Of a stretch of 64,000 nucleotides of DNA, positions 1 through 7,228 are shown piece by piece. The stretch comes from Cellulosimicrobium cellulans (GTDB lineage Bacteria > Actinomycetota > Actinomycetes > Actinomycetales > Cellulomonadaceae). The stretch lies in assembly GCF_007679345.1 (NCBI RefSeq), contig NZ_VEGH01000003.1, positions 372,001 to 436,000 on the forward strand. The letters are read 5' to 3'. Below the pieces are notes generated by a model. The model saw only the letters and a program-made list of their open reading frames with translations. It did not search any database and was not told the origin of the DNA. Position numbers and translations under genes: made by a program. How positions within the stretch are numbered: the first letter of the stretch is position 1; each line of letters starts with the position of its first letter.

Positions 1-716
1 TCGCCCGCCTCGAGCACGCCTACGTCAACTGCTACGTCGTCGCCGACGAGCGCGGCGCCACGGTCGTCGACGCGGGCCTGCCCCGGATGTGGCCGATGCT
101 GCCGCGGCTGCTCGCCGCCGTCGACCGCACGCCGGCCGACGTCCGCGCGGTGGTGCTCACCCACGCGCACTTCGACCACGTCGGGTTCGCCCGGCAGGCG
201 ATGCGGAACCTGCACGTGGACGTCTGGGTGCACCCGGCGGACGCGCGGCTCGCGGCGCACCCGTACCGGTACGCCCACGAGAACCCCCGCGCCACCTACC
301 CGATCCGGCACCCCCGGGCACTGCCGATCCTCGGCGCGATGCTCGCCGCGGGTGCCGCGCGGGTCCGCGGCGTCACGGTGGTCCGGTCCCTGGACCCCGG
401 CACCCGGCTCAAGGTCCCCGGCAGGCCCGAGGTCGTCGCCTGCCCCGGCCACACGGACGGGCACGTCGCGCTGCACCTGCCCGACCGGGGCGTGCTGCTG
501 TCCGGTGACGCGCTTGTCACGCTCGACCCGTACACCGGGCGCACCGGGCCGCGCATCGTCGCCGGGGCCGCCACCGCGGACAGCGCGCTGAACCTCGCGT
601 CGCTGGACGCGCTCGCGGCGACGCGCGCGCAGCTGGTGCTGCCGGGGCACGGCGAGCCGTGGACCGGCGGCGCCGCCGAGGCCGTGCGGCTCGCCCGGGC
701 GGCCGGCCCGGCCTGA
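1..716 (+). CDS. MBL-fold metallo-hydrolase (5' truncated by window edge)
   Basis: The reading frame is already open at base 3, so the true start lies before the window; about 237 residues are visible. This is a metallo-beta-lactamase-fold hydrolase. The metal-binding signature HAHFDH sits near base 160-177. Further ligands are the His in CPGHTDGHVALHL (about base 440-480), the Asp in LLSGDAL, and a C-terminal His in LPGHGEPW. The region VVDAGLP upstream of the signature is the usual core beta-strand and turn. The family includes glyoxalase II-like, lactonase and RNase Z-like hydrolases; the substrate cannot be told from this fragment. It is followed after about 100 bp by a separate FAD oxidoreductase with its own promoter signal, so the two need not be co-transcribed. 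Confidence 0.85.
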   Translation, partial: ARLEHAYVNCYVVADERGATVVDAGLPRMWPMLPRLLAAVDRTPADVRAVVLTHAHFDHVGFARQAMRNLHVDVWVHPADARLAAHPYRYAHENPRATYPIRHPRALPILGAMLAAGAARVRGVTVVRSLDPGTRLKVPGRPEVVACPGHTDGHVALHLPDRGVLLSGDALVTLDPYTGRTGPRIVAGAATADSALNLASLDALAATRAQLVLPGHGEPWTGGAAEAVRLARAAGPA

Positions 717-807
717 TCCGGGGGCGCGCGGTCGGGCGCGGCCCGCACGGGCGGCCTCGCCCGTGCCGCCTCTCGCGCGAGCCGGTGCGGACGCGAGCCA
801 TCCCGCC

Positions 808-813
808 TACGGT
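808..813 (+). promoter_or_regulatory. -10 element for leaderless start of the FAD oxidoreductase
   Basis: TACGGT lies 7 nt before the GTG at 821. With the usual 6-7 nt from -10 to transcription start, the mRNA would begin at or next to the start codon. The same arrangement recurs before many genes in this window. Confidence 0.5.
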
Positions 814-820
814 CGAGGGC

Positions 821-2464
821 GTGACCTCGTCCTCCGCCGACCGACCGGACCGACCCGACCGACCGGACCGCCCCGGCCGCGACGAGCGCGCCGGCGGGGC
901 CGGTCCGGCCCGGCACGGCGCCCGCCGCGGCCGCGGCCCGACCGCGTCACCGCGCGGCCGGGCCGCCCACGCGGCGGGGCCGGGGACGCCGGGGCAGCGC
1001 GGCGGCCGCGAGGTGGACGCCGTGGTCGTCGGCGCCGGCCCGAACGGCCTGGCCGCCGCCGTCACCCTGGCGCGCGCGGGGCTCGAGGTCGTCGTGCTGG
1101 AGGCGCAGGACACCGTGGGCGGCGGCTCGCGCACGCTGGACCTCGGCCTGGCCCCCGGGGTCGTGCACGACATCTGCTCCGCGGTGCACCCGATGGCGTG
1201 GGCGTCCCCCTTCTTCCGGTCGCTGGGGCTGCACGAGCGCCTCGACCTGCTGACGCCCGCCGCGTCGTTCGCGCAGCCGCTGGACGGGGGCCGGGCGGCG
1301 ATCGCCTACCGGGACCTGGACCGCACCGCCGACGGGCTGGGGGCGGACGGTGCCGCCTGGCGGGAGACGTTCGGCCCGCTCGCCGCGCAGTGGGAGGACG
1401 TCGTCGCGCTGGCGCTCGGCGACCACCGGAGCGTCCCGGCGGGGGCGACGCCCCGGTCGGCGGTGACGGCGGCCCGGTTCGCGCTCGCGGTGCTGCGCAA
1501 CGGGCAGTCCGTCGTGCCGTCGGCGCTGCGCACCGAGGAGGGCGCCGCGCTGCTCACCGGCGTCGCCGGGCACGCCATCACCCCGCTGCCGTCGCTGGCC
1601 GCGGCGGGCACGGCGGTGCTGCTCACCACGCTCGCCCACGCCGGGCACGGCTGGCCGGTGGTGCGCGGCGGGTCGCAGGCGATCGTGGAGGCGCTGCTCG
1701 CGGACCTGGTGCGGCTCGGCGGCCGCGTCGTGACCGGGCACCCGGTCGCGCGGCGCGCCGACCTGCCGCCCGCCCGGGCCTACCTGTTCGACACCGGCCC
1801 GCGGCTCGTCGCGCAGGTGTTCGGCGACGCGATGCCGCCGCACCTGGTGCGCGCGTACGCCGGCTTCCGGTACGGGAACGCGGCCGCCAAGGTCGACCTC
1901 GTCGTCGACGGGCCGATCCCGTGGGCGCACCCCGACGTCCACCGGGCGGGCACGGTGCACCTCGGCGGGAGCCGCGACCAGGTCGTCGCGGCCGAGCGCG
2001 CCGTGGGCCGCGGCCGGCACGCCGAGCAGCCGCTGACGCTGCTGTCGGACCCGGCGTCCCTCGACCACGGGCGGGTGACGGGCGGCCTGCGCCCGGTCTG
2101 GGCGTACGCGCACGTGCCCGCGGGGTCCGACGTCGACCCGACCGAGACGGTGATCCGGCAGGTCGAGCGGTTCGCGCCGGGGTTCCGGGACACCGTCGTC
2201 GCCGCGCACGGCATCCCCGCGGCCCGGCTGGCCGAGCACGACGCCAACCTGGTCGGCGGCGACATCTCGGGCGGGGCCATCTCGCTGGTCGGGATGTTCA
2301 CCCGGCCCACCCCGCGGCTCGACCCGTTCGCCACCGGCGCGCCCGGCGTGTACCTGTGCTCGGCGTCGGCGCCCCCCGGGCCGGGCGTGCACGGCCTGTC
2401 CGGCTGGTACGCCGCCCGGCGCGCGCTGCGCCAGGTGTTCGGGCGGTCGGACCCGGGGGCCTGA
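821..2464 (+). CDS. FAD-dependent oxidoreductase, phytoene-dehydrogenase-like family
   Basis: A 547-aa flavoprotein of the NAD(P)/FAD oxidoreductase superfamily (CrtI/PYROXD2-like). The dinucleotide-binding GxGxxG stretch VVVGAGPNGLAAAV lies near residues 67-80, followed by an acidic strand end in VVVLEAQ. The C-terminus has the typical FAD-contact segment GPGVHGLSGWYAAR. GTG 821 is preferred because TACGGT sits 7 nt upstream. This leaves about 64 low-complexity residues, including a DRP tandem repeat, before the Rossmann fold. An in-frame GTG at 1013 would begin exactly at the fold and cannot be excluded, but no ribosome site precedes it. No carotenoid genes are adjacent, so the substrate is unknown. 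Confidence 0.8.
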   Translation: MTSSSADRPDRPDRPDRPGRDERAGGAGPARHGARRGRGPTASPRGRAAHAAGPGTPGQRGGREVDAVVVGAGPNGLAAAVTLARAGLEVVVLEAQDTVGGGSRTLDLGLAPGVVHDICSAVHPMAWASPFFRSLGLHERLDLLTPAASFAQPLDGGRAAIAYRDLDRTADGLGADGAAWRETFGPLAAQWEDVVALALGDHRSVPAGATPRSAVTAARFALAVLRNGQSVVPSALRTEEGAALLTGVAGHAITPLPSLAAAGTAVLLTTLAHAGHGWPVVRGGSQAIVEALLADLVRLGGRVVTGHPVARRADLPPARAYLFDTGPRLVAQVFGDAMPPHLVRAYAGFRYGNAAAKVDLVVDGPIPWAHPDVHRAGTVHLGGSRDQVVAAERAVGRGRHAEQPLTLLSDPASLDHGRVTGGLRPVWAYAHVPAGSDVDPTETVIRQVERFAPGFRDTVVAAHGIPAARLAEHDANLVGGDISGGAISLVGMFTRPTPRLDPFATGAPGVYLCSASAPPGPGVHGLSGWYAARRALRQVFGRSDPGA

Positions 2465-2499
2465 GGGCGCCAGGGGTCGCCACCGGCCGCCGCGGGCGG

Positions 2500-3540
2500 T
2501 CAGCCGATGACGCCCGCCTCCGCGAGCTGGTCCGCCAGCGCCCGCCCGTCCGGCGCGTGCACGGTCACGACCGACGACCGGTCCAGCTCGTCCACCGCGC
2601 GCCGGGTGGCCGGGGTCGGTCCGGGCAGACCGTTCTGCGCGACCTGCTCGCCGACCGACAGCTCCCGCACGGCGATGGCCGCGACCCGGCCGGGGTTCTC
2701 CGCCGCGAACGTCTCGTAGACCTGCGGGTCGTGCTGGCCGTCGTCGCCGACGAGGATCCACTGCAGCCCGGGCAGCTCGTCGGCGAGCCGGCGCAGGGTC
2801 GCGGCCTTGTGCTCCCGCCCGGAGCGCATCAGCGCGGCACCCGTCGGCCCCAGGTCCGTGAGCAGCAGCGACCCCTGCGGCAGCCCCACCCGGTGCAGGA
2901 ACCGCGACAGGGCGCTGGCGGTGTTCCACGCGCCGGTGGACAGGTAGAACACCGGGGCGTCGGGGTGCGTCGCCGTCAACCGTCCGTACAGCTCCGGCAT
3001 GCCGGGGACCGGCTTGCGGCGCGCCTCCGAGCGGACCAGGAAGTTCCACGCCGCGAGGTGCGGCCGCGGCACCATCGTCACGAGCACGGTGTCGTCGATG
3101 TCGCTCACGATGCCGTGCGTCGCCGCGGGGTCGACCACCTGCACCGGGGCCGGGACGTCGGCGTCCTCGCCCACCGACAGGTAGAGCGTCTGCCAGCCCG
3201 GCTCCAGCGGGACGTCCAGCCACGCGTCCAGGTAGCCCCCGCGGTCGGTGCGCGCCACCAGCAGGTCCGGCCCCTCGCCGGGCTGCGCGCGGACCCGCAC
3301 CTCGGCGTCCGGCAGCTCGGCCGACAGCAGGTTCCGCCAGCCCCGGCGGGCGATGCTGCCCGGCGTCGGCGCGTCGGGCGCGGTGAGCAGTACCCGGGCG
3401 CGCACGCGCGACCGGTCGACGGTCCCGTACGACGGGTACGCGACCACGCGCGGGGTGTACCCGCGGCGGGACAGCAGGCGGACGACGGCGGAGGTGACCC
3501 GGTCCTCCGCACGGGCGGCGAGCGCGGCGAACGTCGGCAT
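2500..3540 (-). CDS. App1-family phosphatase (DUF2183 domain)
   Basis: A 346-aa protein of the App1/DUF2183 family, HAD-like phosphatases that include yeast phosphatidate phosphatase App1. The catalytic motif DxDxT appears as SDIDDTVLVT near residue 145, and a second acidic cluster LVGDDGQHDPQVY lies in the C-terminal half, where HAD enzymes bind Mg2+. In bacteria the substrate is not well defined; phosphatidic acid is the family guess. The start at 3540 is chosen over an upstream ATG at 3597 because GATACT (bases 3548-3553 on the minus strand) is 7 nt before it. The gene is convergent with the FAD oxidoreductase, 35 bp between stops, and divergent from the DUF1684 gene. Confidence 0.85.
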   Translation of the reverse strand: MPTFAALAARAEDRVTSAVVRLLSRRGYTPRVVAYPSYGTVDRSRVRARVLLTAPDAPTPGSIARRGWRNLLSAELPDAEVRVRAQPGEGPDLLVARTDRGGYLDAWLDVPLEPGWQTLYLSVGEDADVPAPVQVVDPAATHGIVSDIDDTVLVTMVPRPHLAAWNFLVRSEARRKPVPGMPELYGRLTATHPDAPVFYLSTGAWNTASALSRFLHRVGLPQGSLLLTDLGPTGAALMRSGREHKAATLRRLADELPGLQWILVGDDGQHDPQVYETFAAENPGRVAAIAVRELSVGEQVAQNGLPGPTPATRRAVDELDRSSVVTVHAPDGRALADQLAEAGVIG

Positions 3541-3547
3541 GCCGGTC

Positions 3548-3553
3548 AGTATC
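3548..3553 (-). promoter_or_regulatory. -10 element for leaderless start of the App1-type gene
   Basis: GATACT read on the minus strand, 7 nt before the ATG at 3540; it matches TATAAT at four of six positions. Confidence 0.45.
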
Positions 3554-3685
3554 GCGGCGACGCGGCCCGGCCGCGCGCCGGGCGGACCACCGGTCACGTC
3601 GTCTCACCGCGCGCCACCGGGCATCGGCTCCGCCGGGGCGCGGTTAGCGTCTCCCGGACCGCGCCGACCCCCGGAGGAGCACCCC

Positions 3686-4495
3686 GTGACCAGCACCGAC
3701 GACCTCACCGCACCGGCCGGCTGGCGGGCCTGGGCCGCGGCCCGGGACGCCGAGCTCGCCGACCCGTACGGCTGGCTCAGCCTGACCGCCCTGCACTGGC
3801 TGACCGGGACGCCGGCGGCGTACGACGACCTGCCCGGCCTGTGGTGGGCCGACGACGCCGGCATCCACGTCGACCCCGCGGGCGCGGCGGCGGGGGCGCC
3901 GGGCGGGGCGCTCAGCCTCGACGGCGCCCCGCTCGGCGCGGCCACCGTCGTGTGGACCCCTGCCGGCGGCGCCGTCGGCGACCTGCGCGCCGGGGACCGG
4001 CTCCTGGAGACGGTCGGCCGCGGCCCGCTGAACCACGGGGTCCGGGTGCGCGACCCGCACGCCCCCGCGGTGGCCGCCTTCGACGGCGTCCCCCGCTTCG
4101 CCCACGACGCCGCCTGGGTGCTGACGGCCGGCTACGAGCCCGCCGCCGCGGGGACGGTGGAGGAGACGGGCTCGGTGGCGGGCCGGGTGCGGCACCGCCG
4201 CGACGTCGCGGGGCACGTCCGCCTCTTCCACGACGGCGCGGAGCACGTGCTCCAGGTGGCGGGTGGCGGGCAGCCGGCGATCTGGTTCCGGGACGCGACC
4301 AACGGCCGCGAGACGGCGGCGTTCCGGGTCCTCGCCGTCGACCCGCGACCGGACGGCTCCGTGGTCCTCGACCTGAACCGCGCCGAGAACGCCCCGTGCG
4401 CCTTCAGCGACCACGGCACGTGCCCGCTGCCGCCCGCGGGCAACACCCTCCCGTTCGCGGTCCTGGCGGGCGAGCGCCGCCCCGCGGGCCGCTGA
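3686..4495 (+). CDS. DUF1684 domain-containing protein
   Basis: A 269-aa cytoplasmic protein that reads as DUF1684. Recognisable pieces are WRAWAAARDAELADPYGWLSL at the N-terminus and, near the C-terminus, IWFRDATNGRETAAFRVL, LDLNRAENAPCAF and the CPLPPAGNTLPF ending. No catalytic role is established for the family. GTG 3686 has a strong ribosome site (GGAGGAG at 3673-3679), and a TAGCGT -10 element lies about 40 nt further upstream, so this gene has a normal leader, unlike many neighbours. It is convergent with the beta-helix gene, with a hairpin-rich gap between them. Confidence 0.8.
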   Translation: MTSTDDLTAPAGWRAWAAARDAELADPYGWLSLTALHWLTGTPAAYDDLPGLWWADDAGIHVDPAGAAAGAPGGALSLDGAPLGAATVVWTPAGGAVGDLRAGDRLLETVGRGPLNHGVRVRDPHAPAVAAFDGVPRFAHDAAWVLTAGYEPAAAGTVEETGSVAGRVRHRRDVAGHVRLFHDGAEHVLQVAGGGQPAIWFRDATNGRETAAFRVLAVDPRPDGSVVLDLNRAENAPCAFSDHGTCPLPPAGNTLPFAVLAGERRPAGR

Positions 4496-4518
4496 CCGGC
4501 CCGCCGGGCCACCGCCAC

Positions 4519-4592
4519 CGCCGAGGTCGAGCGTTCGCGGCGAGGTCGAGGGTCTCCGCCCGCCCGGCGCGGGCAAGCCCTCGACCTCGGCG
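4519..4592. repeat. Competing hairpins between convergent genes (probable two-way terminator)
   Basis: One right arm (4578-4592) can pair with either of two left arms. Bases 4519-4531 give 13 perfect pairs with 4580-4592; 4541-4552 give 12 perfect pairs with 4578-4589. Both left arms contain the direct repeat CGAGGTCGAG. The element lies between the stops of two convergent genes, so transcription termination in both directions is the simplest reading. No U-tract follows. Confidence 0.55.
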
Positions 4593-4634
4593 AGGGATGC
4601 CGGCCGCGGGCACGGCGGAGGGCGGGTCAGGGCG

Positions 4635-5060
4635 TCAGGCGACCAGGTGCCGGTCGAGGCGCCGGCCGCCGCGGACGGCGGTGCCGGGCACGACCGCACC
4701 CGGCTCCACCCGCGACTCGGCCTCCACGACCGCGCGGGGCTCCAGGCGGGCGTCGGCGCCGATCTCGGCGCGCACCCCCACGGAGGCGCCGGCGCCGACG
4801 GTCGCGCCGCGCGCCAGGTGCACGTGCGAGCCGACGGTCGCCGCCACCTCCACGCGCGCGCCGGGCTCCACCCAGCAGTGCTGCCCGATCCGGGCGCGCG
4901 CCTCCACGCGGGCGCCCGGGTCCACCCAGGCGGAGTCCGCGACGTACGCCGTGTCGTCGACGACGGCCCCCTTGGCGACGAGCCCGCCGCCGTTGCCGTG
5001 ACGCTGGTAGCGCACGACCGTGCCGTCCTGCATCTCGAGGTCTTCGTATCGCTTCTTCAT
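4635..5060 (-). CDS. Left-handed beta-helix (hexapeptide-repeat) protein
   Basis: A 141-aa protein. From about residue 30 to 128 it consists almost entirely of hexapeptide repeats of the [LIV]-G-x-x-x-x type, for example WVDPGARVEARARIG and ATVGAGASVGVRAEIG, which predicts a left-handed parallel beta-helix. The first 25 residues are charged (MKKRYEDLEMQDGTVVRYQR) and lie outside the helix. Acyltransferases and gamma-carbonic anhydrases use this fold, but I see no flanking catalytic domain. A scaffold or structural role is equally possible. The minus-strand start 5060 is preceded by an AGGGCAGG ribosome site. The gene is divergent from the DeoR regulator; the 238-bp gap probably carries both promoters. 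Confidence 0.75.
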   Translation of the reverse strand: MKKRYEDLEMQDGTVVRYQRHGNGGGLVAKGAVVDDTAYVADSAWVDPGARVEARARIGQHCWVEPGARVEVAATVGSHVHLARGATVGAGASVGVRAEIGADARLEPRAVVEAESRVEPGAVVPGTAVRGGRRLDRHLVA

Positions 5061-5196
5061 CCTGCCCTTCCCAACGCGGCACGAGGAGCCGTTGTTCCCG
5101 GCGTCACGAAGTCGCGGGTGACCTCCCCCGACGCGGCGCGAACCTGCGTTTGCCCCCGCATCGGTGTTTGCTTCGCTCTGGGTTCCCCCGTTTTTG

Positions 5197-5225
5197 TTGA
5201 CTTCCGGTGTGTCCTCCGCCACAGT
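5197..5225 (+). promoter_or_regulatory. Possible promoter of the mannitol-type PTS operon
   Basis: TTGACT at 5197-5202 and CACAGT at 5220-5225 are separated by 17 nt and lie upstream of the DeoR gene. Just upstream, TTTGC occurs twice (in the GCGTTTGCC and TGTTTGCTT stretches, about 5148-5173) in a locally AT-richer patch. TGTTTG-like half-sites are common for DeoR-family sugar regulators, so autoregulation here is plausible but unproven. Confidence 0.35.
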
Positions 5226-5298
5226 GGGCACTGCCGGGCACCGAGGCCCGACGCGGCGCCACCCCGGGCCGCACGCTGGAGGACAGGACATCGCCGTC

Positions 5299-6060
5299 GT
5301 GTACCCGCCCGAGCGCCACACGCTGATCCTCACGACCGCCCGCGCCGCCGGCCGGGTCGAGGTGCAGCAGCTCGCCGCCGAGATGGACGTGACGCCCGAG
5401 ACCGTGCGCCGCGACCTCACGGCGCTCGAGCGCATGGGTCTGGTGCGCCGCGTGCACGGCGGCGCGGTGCCGGTCGAACGCCTCGGTTGCGAGCCCGCCC
5501 TCGCCCAGCGGGAGCACGAGCTCGGCGCCGAGAAGGACCGGATCGCCAAGGCCGCGCTGGACGAGCTGCCCGAGGGCGGGTCGGTGATCCTCGACGCCGG
5601 GTCGACCACCGCGCGGCTCGCCGAGATGCTGCCCGCCGACCGCGAGCTGACCGTCGTCACGCACGCCCTGCCGGTCGCCACCGCGCTGACCGCGCTCCCC
5701 CTCGTCACGCTGCACCTGGTCGGCGGCACGGTCCGGCCCCGGACGCTGGCCGCCGTCGGGTCCTGGGCCGAGCGCGCGCTCGCCGACGTCCGGGTCGACG
5801 TGGCGTTCCTCGGCACCAACGGGCTGAGCGTCGAGGCCGGGCTGTCCACGCCCGACCTCGCCGAGGCCACCGTGAAGCGCGCGCTCGTGGCCGCCGCGGC
5901 CCGCACCGTCGTGCTCGCGGACCACACCAAGGTCGGCCGCACCGAGCTCGCCGTGGTGGCGCCGCTCGGCCGGGTCGACGCCGTCGTCACCGACAGCGGC
6001 GTCGCCCCGGAGCTCGCCGACGAGATCGAGTCCGCCGGCCCGCGCGTCGTGCGGGCCTGA
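5299..6060 (+). CDS. DeoR-family transcriptional regulator of the mannitol-type operon
   Basis: A 253-aa protein, the normal DeoR length. The N-terminal winged helix is recognised by VQQLAAEMDVTPETVRRDL near residues 18-36, followed by the family hallmark RVHGGAV. The C-terminal DeoR sensor domain shows ILDAGSTTARLAEML, which binds a sugar-phosphate effector in the family, and AVVTDSG near the end. GTG 5299 is chosen because TGGAGGACAGG lies just upstream; an ORF extension to 5164 looks non-coding. The stop is 13 bp before the polyol dehydrogenase start, so the regulator is probably first in the operon and controls it in response to a polyol phosphate or its oxidation product. Confidence 0.85.
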   Translation: MYPPERHTLILTTARAAGRVEVQQLAAEMDVTPETVRRDLTALERMGLVRRVHGGAVPVERLGCEPALAQREHELGAEKDRIAKAALDELPEGGSVILDAGSTTARLAEMLPADRELTVVTHALPVATALTALPLVTLHLVGGTVRPRTLAAVGSWAERALADVRVDVAFLGTNGLSVEAGLSTPDLAEATVKRALVAAAARTVVLADHTKVGRTELAVVAPLGRVDAVVTDSGVAPELADEIESAGPRVVRA

Positions 6061-6073
6061 GTGAAGGAGAGAG

Positions 6074-7114
6074 ATGAAGGTCTTCCGCTTCTACGCCCCC
6101 GGTGACGTGCGCCTGGAGGAGGCACCCGAGCCGACGCCGCAGGACGGCGAGGTCAAGATCCGCGTCCGCGCCACGTCGATGTGCGGCACCGACGTCAAGA
6201 TCTCGACCTCCGGCCACCTGCGCATCCGCCCGCCGCGCGTCATGGGGCACGAGATCGCCGGCGAGGTCGTGGAGGTCGGTGCCGGGGTCGAGGGCTGGGC
6301 GCCGGGCGACCGGGTCCAGGTCATCGCGGCGATCCCCTGCGGCGAGTGCGAGTTCTGCCGCGCGGGCGCCATGACCATCTGCCCGAACCAGGTGTCGATG
6401 GGCTACGACTTCGACGGCGGGTTCGCGCCGTACATGATCGTGCCGCGCGAGGTGCTGAAGGTCGACGGCCTCAACCGGATCCCGGAGAACGTCTCGTTCG
6501 CCGAGGCCAGCGTCGCCGAGCCGTTCGCCTGCGCGATCAACGCCCAGGAGATCATCGACGTGCACAAGGGCGACACCGTCGTCGTGGTCGGGTCGGGCCC
6601 GATCGGCTGCCTGCACGTCCGGCTCGCCCGCGCCCGCGGCGCCGAGAAGGTGGTCCTGGTCGAGCTCAGCCGCGAGCGCCTCGACCTCGCCGCCGCCGTC
6701 GTGCACCCCGACGTCGCGATCTGCGCGGCGGAGGTCGACCCGGTCGAGGCCGTCAAGGAGGCCACGGACGGGCGCGGGCCCTCGGTCGTCATCACCGCCG
6801 CCGCCTCGGGGGTCGCGCAGGAGCAGGCGCTGCAGATGCTCGCGCCGCAGGGCCGGCTCAGCCTGTTCGGCGGTCTGCCCAAGGACTGGCCGACCATCAC
6901 CTTCGACTCCAACCTCGTGCACTACCGCGAGCTGGCGGTCTTCGGGGCGAACGGGTCCAGCCCCGAGCACAACCGCCAGGCGCTGGCGCACATCGCCGAC
7001 GGGAGCGTTCCCGTCGCCGACCTCATCACCCACCGGCTGCCGCTGGACCAGGTCGCCGAGGGCATCGACGTCGTCCGTACGGGCGCGGGCATCAAGGTCA
7101 CCATCGAGCCGTGA
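6074..7114 (+). CDS. Zinc-dependent polyol (phosphate) dehydrogenase, MDR family
   Basis: A 346-aa medium-chain dehydrogenase/reductase related to sorbitol, galactitol-phosphate and arabitol-phosphate dehydrogenases. Catalytic zinc ligands are Cys37 (SMCGTD) and His59/Glu60 (MGHEIAGEV). The structural zinc cluster is CGECEFC with a fourth Cys at about residue 103. The NAD(P)-binding fold appears as VVVVGSGPIGCLHVRL. The ribosome site is GAAGGAGAG, with spacing of about 5 nt. It sits between a DeoR regulator and mannitol-type PTS genes and so most likely oxidises the polyol phosphate the PTS delivers. Classical mannitol-1-phosphate dehydrogenases belong to a different, zinc-free family, so this is a non-orthologous solution or the true substrate is another hexitol or pentitol. 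Confidence 0.8.
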   Translation: MKVFRFYAPGDVRLEEAPEPTPQDGEVKIRVRATSMCGTDVKISTSGHLRIRPPRVMGHEIAGEVVEVGAGVEGWAPGDRVQVIAAIPCGECEFCRAGAMTICPNQVSMGYDFDGGFAPYMIVPREVLKVDGLNRIPENVSFAEASVAEPFACAINAQEIIDVHKGDTVVVVGSGPIGCLHVRLARARGAEKVVLVELSRERLDLAAAVVHPDVAICAAEVDPVEAVKEATDGRGPSVVITAAASGVAQEQALQMLAPQGRLSLFGGLPKDWPTITFDSNLVHYRELAVFGANGSSPEHNRQALAHIADGSVPVADLITHRLPLDQVAEGIDVVRTGAGIKVTIEP

Positions 7115-7160
7115 CGACCCGCCGCGAGGCAGTCGCCACCCACCACGAAGGAGCAGGTCA

Positions 7161-7223
7161 ATGAGGATCCTCTCCGCGCCGGGCCGCAGCGCCCGGCCGA
7201 CCCCCCGCGACGGGGAGGTGTGA
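7161..7223 (+). CDS. 20-codon leader ORF before the PTS EIICB gene
   Basis: ATG 7161 follows an excellent ribosome site (GAAGGAG at 7147-7153, 7-nt spacing) but encodes only MRILSAPGRSARPTPRDGEV, then TGA at 7221-7223. The stop lies 5 nt before the GTG (7229) of the downstream gene and overlaps a second in-frame GTG at 7220. The reading frame differs from that of EIICB. It could be a translational-coupling leader peptide. A chance ORF is possible, but the ribosome site is better placed than the one for EIICB itself (GGGGAGG at 7212-7218). Confidence 0.4.
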   Translation: MRILSAPGRSARPTPRDGEV

Positions 7224-7228
7224 ACCCC

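Noticed and set aside
763..5001. A very long open frame (about 1400 codons) across several genes on the plus strand
   Set aside because: It crosses well-supported genes on both strands, its product is Arg/Pro/Gly repeat-like, and it is an artefact of stop-poor high-GC sequence.
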